Below are positions 5,684-6,247 of a stretch of 6,247 nt of DNA, in pieces. The first letter of the stretch is position 1. Every line of letters begins with the position of its first letter. Source of the stretch: Fimenecus sp045594645 (GTDB taxonomy: Bacteria > Bacillota > Clostridia > Oscillospirales > Acutalibacteraceae); contig JAZNYY010000060.1 in NCBI GenBank assembly GCA_045594645.1, forward strand, positions 1-6,247. The letters run 5' to 3'. Position numbers and translations under genes: made by a program. The notes below the pieces were generated by a model. It made no database searches, was not told the DNA's origin, and saw only the letters and a list, made by a program, of their open reading frames with translations.

Positions 5684-5926
5684 CTATTTTAACTCCTGAT
5701 ACATTTCTGTTGCGGTTTGTTTAGTGGCGTATTCTGTCACATTTAAAACTTTGTATTTTGTTATTTTTTCGCCGAACTGAATTTCGAGGATGTCGCCCTC
5801 TTTAACATCGTAAGAGGCTTTTACAACGCGACCGCTTACCGAAACGTGACCCGCGTCACAGACTTCATTGGCGATTGTACGGCGTTTGATTATTCTTGAT
5901 ACCTTTAAAAATTTATCTAATCTCAT
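5684..5926 (-). CDS. rqcP: RqcP (YabO), S4-domain ribosome quality control factor
   Basis: RqcP binds stalled 50S subunits together with RqcH and peptidyl-tRNA and drives addition of C-terminal alanine tails to incomplete proteins. The 80 residues are almost entirely one S4 RNA-binding domain: MRLDKFLKVSRIIKRRTIANE (1-21), then DAGHVSVSGRVVKASYDVKEGDILEI (24-49), which matches B. subtilis YabO closely. Arg2 and Arg16, in the region that contacts RNA in the B. subtilis protein, are present. The C-terminal tail is a few residues shorter than that of B. subtilis. Ribosome binding is weak: AGTGAG lies about 6 bases before the ATG. hup lies 132 bases upstream on the same strand, the usual Firmicute neighbour. 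The heat shock protein Hsp15 is a related S4 protein, but it is longer. Confidence 0.93.
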   Translation of the reverse strand: MRLDKFLKVSRIIKRRTIANEVCDAGHVSVSGRVVKASYDVKEGDILEIQFGEKITKYKVLNVTEYATKQTATEMYQELK

Positions 5927-5950
5927 AATTACTCACTTAATACATTATTA

Positions 5951-5975
5951 ACGGCGGGAGCAAGCACCCGCCCTA
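5951..5975. repeat. REP-like GC hairpin between hup and rqcP
   Basis: GGCGGG (5953-5958) pairs with CCCGCC (5967-5972) around an 8-base loop. The unit ends in CCCTA, which faces the TAGGGG of the neighbouring unit: CCCTAAAA (5971-5978) and TTTTAGGG (5986-5993) are inverted copies. The TAGGG edge plus an inner GC palindrome is the same design as the units at 32-60 and 87-113. There is no T-run on either side, so it is not a terminator. Confidence 0.55.
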
Positions 5976-5988
5976 AAATATTCATTTT

Positions 5989-6046
5989 TAGGGGTCGCGG
6001 GGACGCGAAAAAACAAGGGCCGCTATTTGCGACCCCAATTTTTTTT
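5989..6046 (+). terminator. REP-like hairpin with a plus-strand T8 run, between rqcP and hup
   Basis: GGGGTCGC (5991-5998) pairs perfectly with GCGACCCC (6029-6036) across a 30-base loop, and a smaller competing stem TCGCG/CGCGA (5995-5999 with 6004-6008) exists. Eight T residues (6039-6046) follow on the plus strand, so it is shaped like a terminator for plus-strand transcription, although both flanking genes are on the minus strand. On the minus strand the stem is not followed by a T-run, so hup transcription may continue into rqcP. The TAGGGG edge marks it as another REP-like unit. Confidence 0.5.
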
Positions 6047-6058
6047 GCAAAAGTTTAA

Positions 6059-6247
6059 TTATTTAACAGCTGCTTTAAGTGCTGCGCCTGCTTTGAAAGC
6101 GGGAACCTTTGTTGCGGGAACTGTCATTGTTTCGCCTGTTCTGGGGTTGCGAGCTGTTTTCTCTGAACGCTCACGAACTTCGAATGTACCGAAGCCGATA
6201 AGCTGAACCTTTTCACCGTTTGCAAGTGCATCTGTAACTGATGCGAA
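6059..6247 (-). CDS. hup: DNA-binding protein HU (C-terminal 62 residues, cut by the window edge)
   Basis: Translating the minus strand from the window edge gives 62 residues ending in GAALKAAVK before a TAA (6059-6061). The sequence contains GEKVQLIGFGTFEVRERSEKTARNPRTGE, the core and DNA-binding arm of HU. The Pro of RNPRTG is the residue that intercalates into DNA in this family. HU is a dimeric nucleoid protein that bends DNA without strong sequence preference. Family members have about 90 residues, so roughly 28 N-terminal residues and the start lie beyond 6247. IHF-type proteins share the fold, but a Firmicute next to rqcP makes HU the natural call. No minus-strand T-run terminator follows within the spacer to rqcP. 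Confidence 0.95.
   Translation of the reverse strand, partial: FASVTDALANGEKVQLIGFGTFEVRERSEKTARNPRTGETMTVPATKVPAFKAGAALKAAVK

Noticed and set aside
1..6247. A novel defence, mobile or biosynthetic system
   Set aside because: Nearly all genes are recognisable housekeeping or sporulation genes in familiar order. The two unknown proteins are isolated and show no toxin-antitoxin, nuclease or transposase features.

Overview
The window looks like chromosomal DNA from an endospore-forming member of the Clostridia, probably of the Oscillospiraceae/Ruminococcaceae type. It carries the forespore sigma factor SigG and a YlmC/YmxH-family sporulation protein side by side. It also has ZapA next to a U32-family protein, and RqcP (YabO) next to HU, all of which are typical Firmicute arrangements. 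Base composition is moderate to AT-rich. No species is assigned.

Layout. 1-127 is a palindromic, MITE- or REP-like element. 128-221 is the sigG leader, which holds a long hairpin (154-219) with the sigG ribosome binding site in its 3' arm and a SigF/SigG-like promoter candidate in and around its apical loop. sigG (222-992, TTG start) is followed by a terminator-like hairpin that also contains the ribosome binding site of the ylmC-like gene (1032-1331). A good housekeeping promoter (1333-1361) then starts a tightly packed operon: zapA (1403-1786), U32 protein (1776-3806) and dut (3806-4246), closed by an intrinsic terminator. A membrane-anchored protein of unknown function (4370-5179) follows. 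The rest lies on the minus strand. Read in that direction it is hup (truncated by the window edge), an intergenic stretch with two REP-like hairpins, rqcP, and an AT-rich two-helix membrane protein whose terminator sits between the convergent genes.

Function. sigG and ylmC belong to the sporulation programme. zapA (Z-ring assembly), the U32 protein (probably RNA hydroxylation or another Fe-S dependent function rather than proteolysis) and dut (dUTP removal) form a growth-related housekeeping operon. hup and rqcP serve nucleoid structure and ribosome quality control.

No defence system, CRISPR array, prophage or biosynthetic cluster is visible. The most interesting signals are regulatory: two consecutive genes (sigG and ylmC-like) each have their ribosome binding site inside the 3' arm of a terminator-like hairpin. 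The other items of note are the REP/MITE-like palindromes near both ends, a Glu at residue 45 of SigG, and a compositionally foreign gene just after rqcP.
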